From positions 1-52,020 of the forward strand of contig JAURFT010000006.1 of NCBI GenBank assembly GCA_030834185.1: DNA of 52,020 nt, written 5' to 3'. Origin of the DNA: Candidatus Nanopelagicales bacterium (GTDB lineage Bacteria > Actinomycetota > Actinomycetes > S36-B12 > UBA5976). Shown here one piece after another: positions 22,329-31,520 of the stretch. Position 1 is the stretch's first letter, and each line of letters begins with the position of its first letter. The position numbers and the translations under genes are program-made. The notes below the pieces were generated by a model that saw nothing but the letters and a program-made list of their open reading frames with translations, did not search any database and was not told the origin of the DNA.

Positions 22329-23343
22329 ACTTTAAAACTGGCTCGCCAAGCAATCTGCCAATTGGCTTAGCTCGAACAACTAAGTGATAACTCGCAGTTG
22401 TTGCCACAACAGTAAAAATTAATACCAAAGCAAATCTTGCTAATAAGCTCAATTGGAAATTATCAAGCAGCGCCAGCGCTAATAACACAATTGGTAAATG
22501 CACGATATAAATCCAGTAACTGCTCTGAGCGAAATAACTAACAATTGCGCTATGTGAAGTTATTAATCGCATTGCTAATCCAAGAAATGCCAAACTTAAT
22601 GAAATTGCAGCTCCAAAATAAACTAGGCGATAATCAAAATCTAGCTGCTCACTAGTTGCCAGATGTCCAAAATATCCAATCAAACCAACTACCAAAAATA
22701 AATACCAAAATTGGGTGAAATTTGAGATTAATGTTGAGTTATAAAAACAAAGCCAACCAAAACCAAAGAAAATTAAATAAAAACCCAGCATGTAGATATC
22801 AGGTGTGATTTGTGATGCAATTTTAATAGCGCCATCTTCATCTAATGTATTTGGAATGATAGCTAGGCCTAAAACAAGTAATGCAAAAAATATCAGTTGT
22901 ATAAGTTTTGATTTTAGTAATTTAATTTCTTTAGTAAAAATAGGCTTAATAGATTTAGCAATAACAATCATAAAAAAATTTAAATAAATTAAATAACTTA
23001 AAAACCATAAGTGGTAAAATTCAGCATACTCTTGAGCTACTGGCTGCACTGATCCATTTTTTTGAAATTCAAAAACTAACTGAAACATCAGCGTGACAAC
23101 TGGCCAAAAAATCAACAGCGGCAACAAAATTCGCTTCAATCGATTTGATATCAGCCCAGCTGCACCATATTTTTCAAACAGCACTGCTGCAAAAAAGCCA
23201 GAGATAAGAAAAAAAGCTGGCATTCGAAAAGTATGAATGAAATCGTAAATTAGATATAAAACTTGCTCCTGGGCAGCATTGTCTATGGGGGCATAGGTTG
23301 TAGTAAAGATGGCGCTATGTAGCACTAACCCAAGTAGCATCAT
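22327..23343 (-). CDS. Acyltransferase family 3 (OafA-like) integral membrane protein
   Basis: ~10 hydrophobic segments, FIHTFRMPAFFLISGFFAAVLFEKYG, SSYWIYIVHLPIVLL; start uncertain. Confidence 0.85.
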   Translation of the reverse strand: MMLLGLVLHSAIFTTTYAPIDNAAQEQVLYLIYDFIHTFRMPAFFLISGFFAAVLFEKYGAAGLISNRLKRILLPLLIFWPVVTLMFQLVFEFQKNGSVQPVAQEYAEFYHLWFLSYLIYLNFFMIVIAKSIKPIFTKEIKLLKSKLIQLIFFALLVLGLAIIPNTLDEDGAIKIASQITPDIYMLGFYLIFFGFGWLCFYNSTLISNFTQFWYLFLVVGLIGYFGHLATSEQLDFDYRLVYFGAAISLSLAFLGLAMRLITSHSAIVSYFAQSSYWIYIVHLPIVLLALALLDNFQLSLLARFALVLIFTVVATTASYHLVVRAKPIGRLLGEPVLK

Positions 23344-23407
23344 CGCGGCGCGATAAGCATCTAGTGCGGGAATTCGTAACGTACTGATACTCGCTATTGT
23401 ACGTCGC

Positions 23408-23495
23408 GGTGGCGTGTCCGAGCGGCCAAAGGTACGCGCCTCGAAAGCGCGTGAGGGCGAAAGTTCTCCGAGGGTTCAAATCCCTCCGCCACCGC
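23408..23495 (+). tRNA. tRNA-Ser(CGA)
   Basis: Cloverleaf with long variable arm; anticodon stem-loop CGCGC-CTCGAAA-GCGCG; GGTGGCG/CGCCACC acceptor; CCA encoded (boundaries within 1 nt). Confidence 0.94.
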
Positions 23496-23497
23496 CA

Positions 23498-23959
23498 TTA
23501 GCGTTTTGTGTCAAAAAAATTATCAAGTAAAACTGTGGCTTGGGTTGCTCGCACATTTGCAACAACTTCAGCTCGATGCGGCAATCGACCATCTCGCATC
23601 ACATCAAACATGCTGCCAGCGGCACCATAATCTTTATTGTCAGCTCCAAAAATTAACCGAGCAATTCGAGCTTGCATGGCAGCGCCCGCACACATCGGAC
23701 ACGGCTCTAGCGTTACAACTAAAGTGCAGTTATCTAATCGGGCAGATTGCAGTTTTTCACAGGCTGCTCGAATAACTTCAATTTCAGCGTGCGCTGTTGG
23801 ATCAAATTTGGCTTCTTTCCAATTGCCAGATTCAGCCAGCACCTCACCTGTTTCGCTTAGCAGCAGCGCCCCAACGGGTATCTCCCCACGCAAACCAGCA
23901 GCAGCTGCCAGCTCTAAAGCCCGCTGCATTGCCAAATCATCCGCTGGTCGAACCTGCAT
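23498..23959 (-). CDS. tadA: tRNA-specific adenosine deaminase
   Basis: [11 protein letters not shown] and [16 protein letters not shown] deaminase motifs; start set at [11 protein letters not shown]. Confidence 0.9.
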   Translation of the reverse strand: MQVRPADDLAMQRALELAAAAGLRGEIPVGALLLSETGEVLAESGNWKEAKFDPTAHAEIEVIRAACEKLQSARLDNCTLVVTLEPCPMCAGAAMQARIARLIFGADNKDYGAAGSMFDVMRDGRLPHRAEVVANVRATQATVLLDNFFDTKR

Positions 23960-23983
23960 AGACCCAAGTCTGGCATCTATTGT

Positions 23984-24622
23984 GTGCATATGAAAACTCT
24001 GGTCGTAGAACACCCGCTGATTGCTGCGAAAGTAACTGAGCTTCGAGACAAGCAAACCCCAATGCCAAGATTTCAGCAGCTAGCAACTGAACTAGTTGGG
24101 CTGCTAGCTTTTGAAGCAACTAAAGAGTTAGATGTTGAAAAAGTTGAAGTAATAACACCAGTATCACCAACAATGGGAGTGAAGTTAACTGAACCGCTGC
24201 CGTTATTAGTTCCAATTCTTCGAGCGGGTTTGGGGATGTTAAGCGGAATGCAACAAGTTATTCCAAACGCTGAAGTTGGATTTTTAGGCGTGGTAAGAAA
24301 TGAAGAAACGCTGCTGCCGGCAATTTATGCTGATCGAATGCCAGCGCGATTAGATAATCGAACCGTAATTGTGTTAGACCCGATGCTTGCAACTGGCGGC
24401 AGCTTGATTGCTGCAATTGAAATTATGTTAGCGCGTGGCGCTAAAAAAGTTATTGCGATCACTTTAATTTCAGCTCCTGAAGGCGTTGAAGCAGTTGGTA
24501 AAAAGTTTGCAAATCAAAACGTCACAGTTGTGACCAGCGCGCTTGATGAAAAACTAAATGAACACGGATACATCGTGCCAGGCTTAGGTGATGCTGGTGA
24601 CCGACTATTTGGAGCGTGCTAA
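23984..24622 (+). CDS. upp: Uracil phosphoribosyltransferase (start at 23984 or 23990)
   Basis: [51 protein letters not shown] motifs. Confidence 0.95.
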   Translation: MHMKTLVVEHPLIAAKVTELRDKQTPMPRFQQLATELVGLLAFEATKELDVEKVEVITPVSPTMGVKLTEPLPLLVPILRAGLGMLSGMQQVIPNAEVGFLGVVRNEETLLPAIYADRMPARLDNRTVIVLDPMLATGGSLIAAIEIMLARGAKKVIAITLISAPEGVEAVGKKFANQNVTVVTSALDEKLNEHGYIVPGLGDAGDRLFGAC

Positions 24623-25705
24623 ATGACCAAGCTACATGAAATTGCATCACATGGTGTTTCGGTTTGGTTAGATGATTTATCACGTAATCGAATTCAATCT
24701 GGTGATCTAGCTAACCTGCGCGATCAAGGCGTGCTTGGTGTTACCACCAATCCTGCAATTTTCAAAGCTGCAATCACCGCTGGTGCTGCTGGAATTTATG
24801 GTGCAGATTTAAATCGATTAAAAGCAGATGGCGCAACAGTTGAAGAAATTGTGCGTGAACTTACCGTTGCAGACGTGCAGGCAGCTTGTGATGTGTTTAG
24901 TCAAACATATATAGAAACTGGTAATGATGGCTGTGTGAGTATTGAAGTTGATCCTCGCTTGGCCTTTGATGGTGATAACACCCTAAAACAAGCAGTAGAG
25001 CTTTATAAATATGTTAATCGTGCCAATGTCATGATAAAAATTCCAGCAACCAAAGAATCAATTCCAGCAATTACTGGCGCAATTGCACGCGGTATCAGCG
25101 TTAATGTGACTTTAATCTTTTCAATTGAGCGATACGCTGAAGTTATTCAAGCTTGGCTGGCGGGATTAGAGCAAGCAAAAGAAAATGGGCATGATTTAAC
25201 AACTATTAATTCAGTTGCATCATTTTTCGTTTCAAGAGTTGATACTGCAATTGACCCAATGCTAGATGAAGTAGGAACGCCAGCTGCGCTTGCGCTGCGC
25301 GGGAAAGCGGCTGTTGCTAATGCAGTTTTAGCCTATGAATTATTCGAACAGCTAAAAGCAGATGTGCGCTGGAAGCTACTTGCAGCAAGTGGTGCTCGAA
25401 TCCAGCGACCACTATGGGCATCAACTGGCGTTAAGAACCCAAATTACGACCCGCTGCTTTATGTTTCAAGTTTAGTTGCGCCAGATACCGTAAACACAAT
25501 GCCGCAGCCAACTATGAACGCACTGCTGGAGACAACTAGTGATTTTAAATTTGACCTTGATTATCAAAGCGCAGCTGACACCATAGCTGCGTTAAGCAGT
25601 CATGGTGTCAGCTTTGCTCAAGTGCTTGCTAACTTAGAAAGCGCTGGCGTCAAACAATTTGTCGATGCCTGGGGCGACTTACTAACTACTGTGGAGCAGG
25701 CTTAA
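24623..25705 (+). CDS. tal: Transaldolase
   Basis: GVSVWLDDLSRNRIQSGDL, GVTTNPAIFKAAI, VMIKIPATKESIPAI, NVTLIFSIERYAEV, LWASTGVKNPNYDPLLYV. Confidence 0.96.
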   Translation: MTKLHEIASHGVSVWLDDLSRNRIQSGDLANLRDQGVLGVTTNPAIFKAAITAGAAGIYGADLNRLKADGATVEEIVRELTVADVQAACDVFSQTYIETGNDGCVSIEVDPRLAFDGDNTLKQAVELYKYVNRANVMIKIPATKESIPAITGAIARGISVNVTLIFSIERYAEVIQAWLAGLEQAKENGHDLTTINSVASFFVSRVDTAIDPMLDEVGTPAALALRGKAAVANAVLAYELFEQLKADVRWKLLAASGARIQRPLWASTGVKNPNYDPLLYVSSLVAPDTVNTMPQPTMNALLETTSDFKFDLDYQSAADTIAALSSHGVSFAQVLANLESAGVKQFVDAWGDLLTTVEQA

Positions 25706-26928
25706 ACCTCAATACCTTCAGTAGATTCTTCACGCATTGCCCATGGTGATCCGTACTCGTTAATTTTTTCTAAAAACGGTACTGGATCAAACCATTCTGG
25801 ACCATTTACGCCTTCTGGTTTCCAAATTCCAGCATGGATTAACTCCATCGCCACAACTGGGTTTAACGCAGTTTGCCAAACTACAGCTTGATCACCGTAC
25901 TCTTTCATGGTCCATTCATTATCAACTACGTGATAAATATAAGTAGCTTTTGGTTTTCCTGCTTTATCTAATCCGCGAACTAGCGCTCCCGCACAAGTTT
26001 TACCTTTCATGCGTTCACCTAAAGTTGCAGGATCAGGTAGTGATGCGGCAAGTAGATCACGAGGTGAAACTGCAACACCTTTAACATCCACACGGTCAGT
26101 TCGATCTAAACCTAACTTATGGATAGTTTCTAAAATGTCAATAAACTCTTCACCAAGCCCATACTTGAAAGTTACTTTTTTAGCGTCAACTTTTCTAGGT
26201 ATGAGCAGCACTTCTTCGTGTTCTACGTTGACACATTCAACGGGGCCGATACCTTCGGGAAAATCGAAAATTTCGGGCTCGCTGAATGGTTCAGTTGTAT
26301 ACCAACCAACACCATCCTCCCAGATAACAGGAGGGTTTAAACATTCTTCAATGGTTGTCCAAATACTGAAAGACGGCGCGAACTCATATCCTTCAACAGT
26401 TAGATTTGAACCATCAAGTATTTTGACTTCATCAATTCGACTAAATAAATGATCTGATGCATATTTTGCAAACACATCACTTAGTCCAGGCTCAACTCCC
26501 ATTCCAACGACCGCATATAAATCGCGTTCGATCCAATTCCAATCGTGAGCAAACTGTTCATCACCTAGTTTGACTCCGCATTCGGTGTATGGATATTCCG
26601 GATGGGGACGAGATAAAGACATTGCCATATCCATGTAGTTGGCACCTTCAACTTCACATGCCCGGAAAATGGACATCACAAAGCGAGGGTCAACTGCATT
26701 GACCACAATGTCTGGCTTAACTTTTCGGATCAGTTCACGTAGCTGTTCTACGTCCCCTGCATCCACTTTGGCAGCTATAAATCGGTTGTCCTCAACACGA
26801 GCGGCTGCCTCTTCGGCACGTCTTAATTCATGGTCGGCAATGACCATTTCGGTAATAAAATCACGACGCGAAGCAATGTTCGCTATTGCTTTTCCGACTC
26901 CGCCCGCTCCAATTACGAGGGCTCTCAC
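25702..26928 (-). CDS. Saccharopine dehydrogenase/carboxynorspermidine dehydrogenase-like oxidoreductase
   Basis: N-terminal Rossmann VIGAGGVGKAIANIASR; VGMGVEPGLSDVFAKYA; LYS9-like overall. Confidence 0.85.
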   Translation of the reverse strand: MRALVIGAGGVGKAIANIASRRDFITEMVIADHELRRAEEAAARVEDNRFIAAKVDAGDVEQLRELIRKVKPDIVVNAVDPRFVMSIFRACEVEGANYMDMAMSLSRPHPEYPYTECGVKLGDEQFAHDWNWIERDLYAVVGMGVEPGLSDVFAKYASDHLFSRIDEVKILDGSNLTVEGYEFAPSFSIWTTIEECLNPPVIWEDGVGWYTTEPFSEPEIFDFPEGIGPVECVNVEHEEVLLIPRKVDAKKVTFKYGLGEEFIDILETIHKLGLDRTDRVDVKGVAVSPRDLLAASLPDPATLGERMKGKTCAGALVRGLDKAGKPKATYIYHVVDNEWTMKEYGDQAVVWQTALNPVVAMELIHAGIWKPEGVNGPEWFDPVPFLEKINEYGSPWAMREESTEGIEV

Positions 26929-27080
26929 GGATTTTCACCCCTTACGGTTAGGGACAAGATAGCCCAGAAACCGTTTTTGAGCCACCCCCACCCCCTAACC
27001 GAGCTCACAAATTTATGAATATTCGGGCATAACGAGCAGCATATTTAGCAGGATTTGATTCACAGAATTGATTTGGAAAG

Positions 27081-27113
27081 ACAAAACCCCGCCTCATAGA
27101 GACGGGGTTTTGC
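27081..27113. terminator. Rho-independent-type terminator downstream of csp
   Basis: CAAAACCCCG ... CGGGGTTTTG inverted repeat with flanking A/T runs, just 3' of csp stop. Confidence 0.85.
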
Positions 27114-27126
27114 AGTAACGCTAAGA

Positions 27127-27330
27127 CTAGATCGCGTTGACGTTTGAGGCCTGTGGGCCCTTATCGCCTTGGGTGATCTCGAACTCAACGCGCTGATTTT
27201 CCTGAAGTGAACGGTAGCCGCTTCCTTCAATCGAGCGGTAATGAACGAATACATCAGCACCACCATCATCAGGTGTGATGAAGCCGAAGCCTTTTTCATT
27301 ATTAAACCACTTCACGGTTCCAACGGTCAT
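27127..27330 (-). CDS. Cold-shock protein (CspA family)
   Basis: [39 protein letters not shown] motifs; SD AAAGGAAA. Confidence 0.96.
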   Translation of the reverse strand: MTVGTVKWFNNEKGFGFITPDDGGADVFVHYRSIEGSGYRSLQENQRVEFEITQGDKGPQASNVNAI

Positions 27331-27348
27331 GCGTATTTCCTTTATCTG

Positions 27349-27388
27349 TAACGGGTGAAGCACCCGTTAAGTGAAACACGCAACGGGT
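27349..27388 (-). promoter_or_regulatory. csp 5' leader with mutually exclusive hairpins
   Basis: TAACGGGTG-AAG-CACCCGTTA perfect 9-bp stem plus a second AACGGGT copy at 27382-27388 able to pair with the same ACCCGTT. Confidence 0.55.
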
Positions 27389-27569
27389 ACCGCAGCATCA
27401 GAGTTACTAATGCATCGCTGAGCATACGCGATCTGTATTGGGGACCTCGGCGGGTATCCAGATTGGGGGATAACAGCGGGGGGTATGGGCTAGGTAGCGG
27501 CAATTTACGCAGAAATCGCTTGGCTGCTAAAAAACAAATGCCAACTTGGATCTGGGCTAGCTGCAGCCC

Positions 27570-28523
27570 TTAGCCCCGCGAGACTTGATCAATTTGCTCC
27601 AGCAGATCGGCATGCAACAGCGAGAAATCTTTAATCTGGTGAATTGGTGCGATATCTCCTGCTAATGCTTGGCCAATATGTTCTAGTGCATGCTGCCAGG
27701 TAGTTTTTTCACCAGCAGGAATTTTGCGGGTGCTGCCGTTTTGTCGCACTAATACATAATCAGTTACAGCTGGACTAAATGGTTCTTCATAAACTACTGA
27801 TCCGTTTTCATATTCAATAACTAATGATTTATCTCGAACTTTTTTGCCGCTCCAGTGCATATGAAATGTGGCACCAGTTGGATATTCAAAAAATGCATTA
27901 CCTTCTAAATTTGCACCATACTCATTTAGTACCGCTTCAGCCTTAACTAATTTTGGTGTTTGATTCATAATTAGTTGCGCAGCTCGTAGCGAATATGTTC
28001 CAACATCTTGCAATGCACCACCACCAAGTGTGGGATCTTTTCGAAAATCATCAGGCTTTTCAGCTGTGTAAACATGATGGCTGTAAATATGTTTAATTGC
28101 ACCAAGCTCAGTTGTTAACGCGGCAGCAATCTGAGTTTGTGGATGAAATGCAAAAACTAACGCCTCCCAAGCTAAATGATCTGCTGGCGCCTTAGCTAAA
28201 AAGTTTGCAACGGCAGCTTTAGTTGTGGCAAATGGTTTTTCTACTAAAACGGCTTTCCCAGCAGTTACAGCTGCAAGTGCTAAATCTGCATGAAATATCG
28301 GTGGCTGCGCAATATAAATTGCATCAATATTTTCGCTATTAATTAATTCGTCATAGCTACCAAAAGTAGCTGCGATGTTGTGCTCTGCTGCATATGCCTT
28401 AGCTTTTGCCAAACTACTAGCACCAATTGCCACAATCTGGTTTGGTGGTGTAAGTCTTAGATTTGGGATAAACGCATTAGCTGCAATTCTCGAAGCCCCA
28501 ATAATTCCCCATCTAATGGTCAC
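27570..28523 (-). CDS. Gfo/Idh/MocA family oxidoreductase
   Basis: WGIIGASRIAANAFIPNLR, DAIYIAQPPIFHADLALAAVTAGKAVLVEKPFATT. Confidence 0.93.
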   Translation of the reverse strand: MTIRWGIIGASRIAANAFIPNLRLTPPNQIVAIGASSLAKAKAYAAEHNIAATFGSYDELINSENIDAIYIAQPPIFHADLALAAVTAGKAVLVEKPFATTKAAVANFLAKAPADHLAWEALVFAFHPQTQIAAALTTELGAIKHIYSHHVYTAEKPDDFRKDPTLGGGALQDVGTYSLRAAQLIMNQTPKLVKAEAVLNEYGANLEGNAFFEYPTGATFHMHWSGKKVRDKSLVIEYENGSVVYEEPFSPAVTDYVLVRQNGSTRKIPAGEKTTWQHALEHIGQALAGDIAPIHQIKDFSLLHADLLEQIDQVSRG

Positions 28524-28570
28524 ACTAACTCCAGTCCAATAGTTTCTAGAAGCTAAGAATTACTAGAACT

Positions 28571-29470
28571 TTATAGCTGACCGTTCTCCATTTTTCGCAG
28601 CAACGCGATTCTTTCCTCGATTGGGGGATGGGTGGCAAACAGTTTTGCAGTAGATCTGGCATCTAACGGGGACTCAATCCAGACATGTGCAACGGCAGTT
28701 GATTTTTGATTAACCACAGTTGAATCTTCAGCGAGCGTCTCAAGCGCTCTTCGTAATCCAGCTGGGTTTCTGGTGTAAGCAATTGCGGTGGCATCAGCTA
28801 GCGCTTCACGACGACGTGAGATTGCGCTACGCAGCAAAGTTGCTGCAATAGGTGCCAAGATCAGCGCGACCAGTGCTGCTACCAGGGCTAGCGGATTTGA
28901 ACCGCTGTTGCGTTGGCGATTTCCACCAAACCACATCATGCGAATTAATAAATCACTCATCAGCGCCAGCGCTCCAGCTGTGGTTGCAGCTACAGCTGAA
29001 ACTAAAGTGTCGCGATTTGCAACGTGTGCAAGTTCATGAGCTACCACGCCTTGAATTTGTTCACGATCCATCTTTTCAAGCAGGCCGGTTGTAAATGCAA
29101 TAACCCCATGCTCTGGGTTTCGACCTGTTGCAAATGCATTTGGTGCGGCATCACTAACGATTGCAACTTTTGGCATTGGCAAGCCAGATGCAATAACAAT
29201 TTCTTGCACCAAGTTATAAAGCTGTGGGTGATCTTCTTCGGTAATTACTTTGGCACCAGTCATGGTTAGCACTATCTTGTCTGAGGCCCAATAGCTTCCC
29301 CAAACTGATACCAACGCAATAACTACGGCAATTGGAACAATAGAGAAGCCAACTTGACCAAAGTAAAGACCAACTGCATAAACCACAAAAGCCACCAGCG
29401 AAAACATGCTGCCCAACAGCATCCAGGTTTTGCGCTGATTAACAGACTGCTGCGCTCTAAATGATGCCAC
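28571..29470 (-). CDS. htpX: M48 family zinc metalloprotease HtpX
   Basis: VVAHELAHVANRDTLVSAVAATTAGAL (HExxH) and TM segments; adjacent to LemA. Confidence 0.95.
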   Translation of the reverse strand: MASFRAQQSVNQRKTWMLLGSMFSLVAFVVYAVGLYFGQVGFSIVPIAVVIALVSVWGSYWASDKIVLTMTGAKVITEEDHPQLYNLVQEIVIASGLPMPKVAIVSDAAPNAFATGRNPEHGVIAFTTGLLEKMDREQIQGVVAHELAHVANRDTLVSAVAATTAGALALMSDLLIRMMWFGGNRQRNSGSNPLALVAALVALILAPIAATLLRSAISRRREALADATAIAYTRNPAGLRRALETLAEDSTVVNQKSTAVAHVWIESPLDARSTAKLFATHPPIEERIALLRKMENGQL

Positions 29471-29475
29471 AGTTA

Positions 29476-30033
29476 TTAGAAGTTGACTTTAGGAACTTGA
29501 CGATTTTGTGGATCCTCAATTTCATAAAACTCACGTTCGCCAACTTTCGCAATTCCCTTAAAGAAGGTTCCTGGAATTGTTACAACCGTCTGATTCAATA
29601 TTCGAACCGTGTCGTTATAGAACTGTCTGGCAAATGAAACCTTGTTCTCAGTTGCAGCAAGTTCTTCTTGAAGCTGAGCAAAATTGGCAGACGCTTTTAG
29701 ATCTGGATACGCTTCAGAAACTGCAAGTAAGCCACGCAGCGCTTGAGTTAGCATGCCATCAGCTGCTGAAACATCTTGAACGCCTTGGGCTGCCGTGGCA
29801 CGAGCTCGAGCCTGCACAACATTCTCTAATGCCTCTTTTTCGTGGGCGGCATAACCTTTAACGGTCTCTACCAAGTTTGGAATTAGGTCAGCACGACGCT
29901 GCAGTTGAACCTCTATTTGGGCAAAGCCCTCATCGACTGCGACATTCATGCGTAGTAATTTGTTGTATTGGGCGATTAACCAACCCAGAATTACAACGGC
30001 AATAACGATTGCAATAACAGTTGAAGTGCTCAT
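29476..30033 (-). CDS. lemA: LemA family protein
   Basis: VDEGFAQIEVQLQRRADLIPNLVETVKGYAAHEKEALENVVQARA, QFYNDTVRILNQ. Confidence 0.95.
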   Translation of the reverse strand: MSTSTVIAIVIAVVILGWLIAQYNKLLRMNVAVDEGFAQIEVQLQRRADLIPNLVETVKGYAAHEKEALENVVQARARATAAQGVQDVSAADGMLTQALRGLLAVSEAYPDLKASANFAQLQEELAATENKVSFARQFYNDTVRILNQTVVTIPGTFFKGIAKVGEREFYEIEDPQNRQVPKVNF

Positions 30034-30075
30034 GGCATAGATATTAGCGAATTTTGCTGTTAACTGCGATATGAC

Positions 30076-30444
30076 TTAGGCAATAAGGGTTTGGTATTGC
30101 GCTGCTGTGAGCAGATCACCAACAGCTTCAATTTCAATTTTGAACAACCAGCCAGAACCATATGGATCTAGGTTAATCAAAGCTGGATTATCAATAGCTG
30201 CCTGGTTGATCTCAGTAATCTTGCCAGCAGCAGGGGCGTAAAGGTCGCTGAGTGACTTAGTAGATTCAAGCTCACCACAAACTGCTCCTGCAGCAATCAA
30301 ACTGCCAACATCAGGCAGCTTTACAAACACCACATCACCCAGGGCGTCTGCTGCATAAAGGGTGATGCCAACGGTGGCAGTGCCAGCTGTTTTATCTAAC
30401 CATTCATGTTCCGCAGTGAAATTAAGATTTGCTGGAACTGACAT
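30076..30444 (-). CDS. gcvH: Glycine cleavage system H protein
   Basis: FTAEHEWLDKTAGTATVGITLYAADALGDVVFVKLPDVG, lipoyl-Lys motif ELESTKSLSDLYAP. Confidence 0.96.
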   Translation of the reverse strand: MSVPANLNFTAEHEWLDKTAGTATVGITLYAADALGDVVFVKLPDVGSLIAAGAVCGELESTKSLSDLYAPAAGKITEINQAAIDNPALINLDPYGSGWLFKIEIEAVGDLLTAAQYQTLIA

Positions 30445-31520
30445 CAGCTTTCCCTTCTATAAAATGGCAATGAAACCACTTTCGCAGCTTCTAACGTACC
30501 TCGAATATCAACCGAAATATTAGCGGTGGCCTGATCAACTGCCGCATCTAGATATGCCATCGCAATTGATTTTCCAAGCGTTGGCGAAAAAGCACCACTT
30601 GTTACTTGGCCAACCACAACTCCAGCTTGATCAACTAAATTAAATCCAGCTCGAGCAATTCGACGAGTTTCAAGCTCTATGCCAACTAGTCGGCGATCAA
30701 TTTTTGAACTTAACTCAACTAATGCCTGTTTGCCGATGAAATCTGATTTATCTAACGCCACAATGCGGGCCAACCCAGCATGAATGGGTGTGATCTCTAA
30801 ATTTAACTCATGTCCATAAAGCGGCATCCCTGCTTCAAGTCGCAGCGTATCGCGAGCAGCTAACCCAATTGGTGCAATTCCCGCTTTAATAAATAAATCC
30901 CAGATCTGCGCCACATGATCAATGCTGACAAATATCTCAAAACCATCTTCACCGGTGTAACCGGTGCGAGCCAACAAAACTGCAACACCATCAAGCTCAA
31001 CTTCAACACATGAATAATTTTTAAGAGCAGAAATTGTCTCTGCTGAAACCCATTTCAATAAATGAGTTGCAGCTTCAGGGCCTTGAATGGCAACCAGTGC
31101 AGTATCAAGTGAGCGATCCATGATTGTGACATCAAAGTTGTCAGCGCGCTTGATTAATTCTGCTGCGACAGTATTGGCATTTGATGCATTTGCCACAATC
31201 ATAAAATCAGTTTCAGCAAGTCGGTAAACAACTAAATCATCAATTGCGCCACCAGATTCATCACAAATCATGGTGTATTTAGCGCGACCTATTTTAACTT
31301 TTGCAATATCGCTTACTAATGCTTGATTTAAAAATTCAATTGCATCATTACCAAAAACATAAATCTCACCCATATGGCTTAAGTCAAAAAGTCCAACATC
31401 ACGTCTAACTGTGCAGTGCTCGCTGGTTTCAGAACCATATTTGAGCGGCATCTGCCAACCGGCGAAATCTGTTAGCTGTGCGTTTAAATCAACGTGTTGC
31501 TGGTGAAGTGGAGTTTCCAT
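30444..31520 (-). CDS. gcvT: Aminomethyltransferase, glycine cleavage T protein
   Basis: DFAGWQMPLKYGSETSEHCTVRRDVGLFDLSHMGEI, ARTGYTGEDGFEIF. Confidence 0.96.
   Translation of the reverse strand: METPLHQQHVDLNAQLTDFAGWQMPLKYGSETSEHCTVRRDVGLFDLSHMGEIYVFGNDAIEFLNQALVSDIAKVKIGRAKYTMICDESGGAIDDLVVYRLAETDFMIVANASNANTVAAELIKRADNFDVTIMDRSLDTALVAIQGPEAATHLLKWVSAETISALKNYSCVEVELDGVAVLLARTGYTGEDGFEIFVSIDHVAQIWDLFIKAGIAPIGLAARDTLRLEAGMPLYGHELNLEITPIHAGLARIVALDKSDFIGKQALVELSSKIDRRLVGIELETRRIARAGFNLVDQAGVVVGQVTSGAFSPTLGKSIAMAYLDAAVDQATANISVDIRGTLEAAKVVSLPFYRRES

Noticed and set aside
27355-27573. 72-aa ORF in the csp leader region
   Set aside because: Covers the repeat-containing leader; the translation has no recognisable features and is better explained as untranslated leader or promoter.
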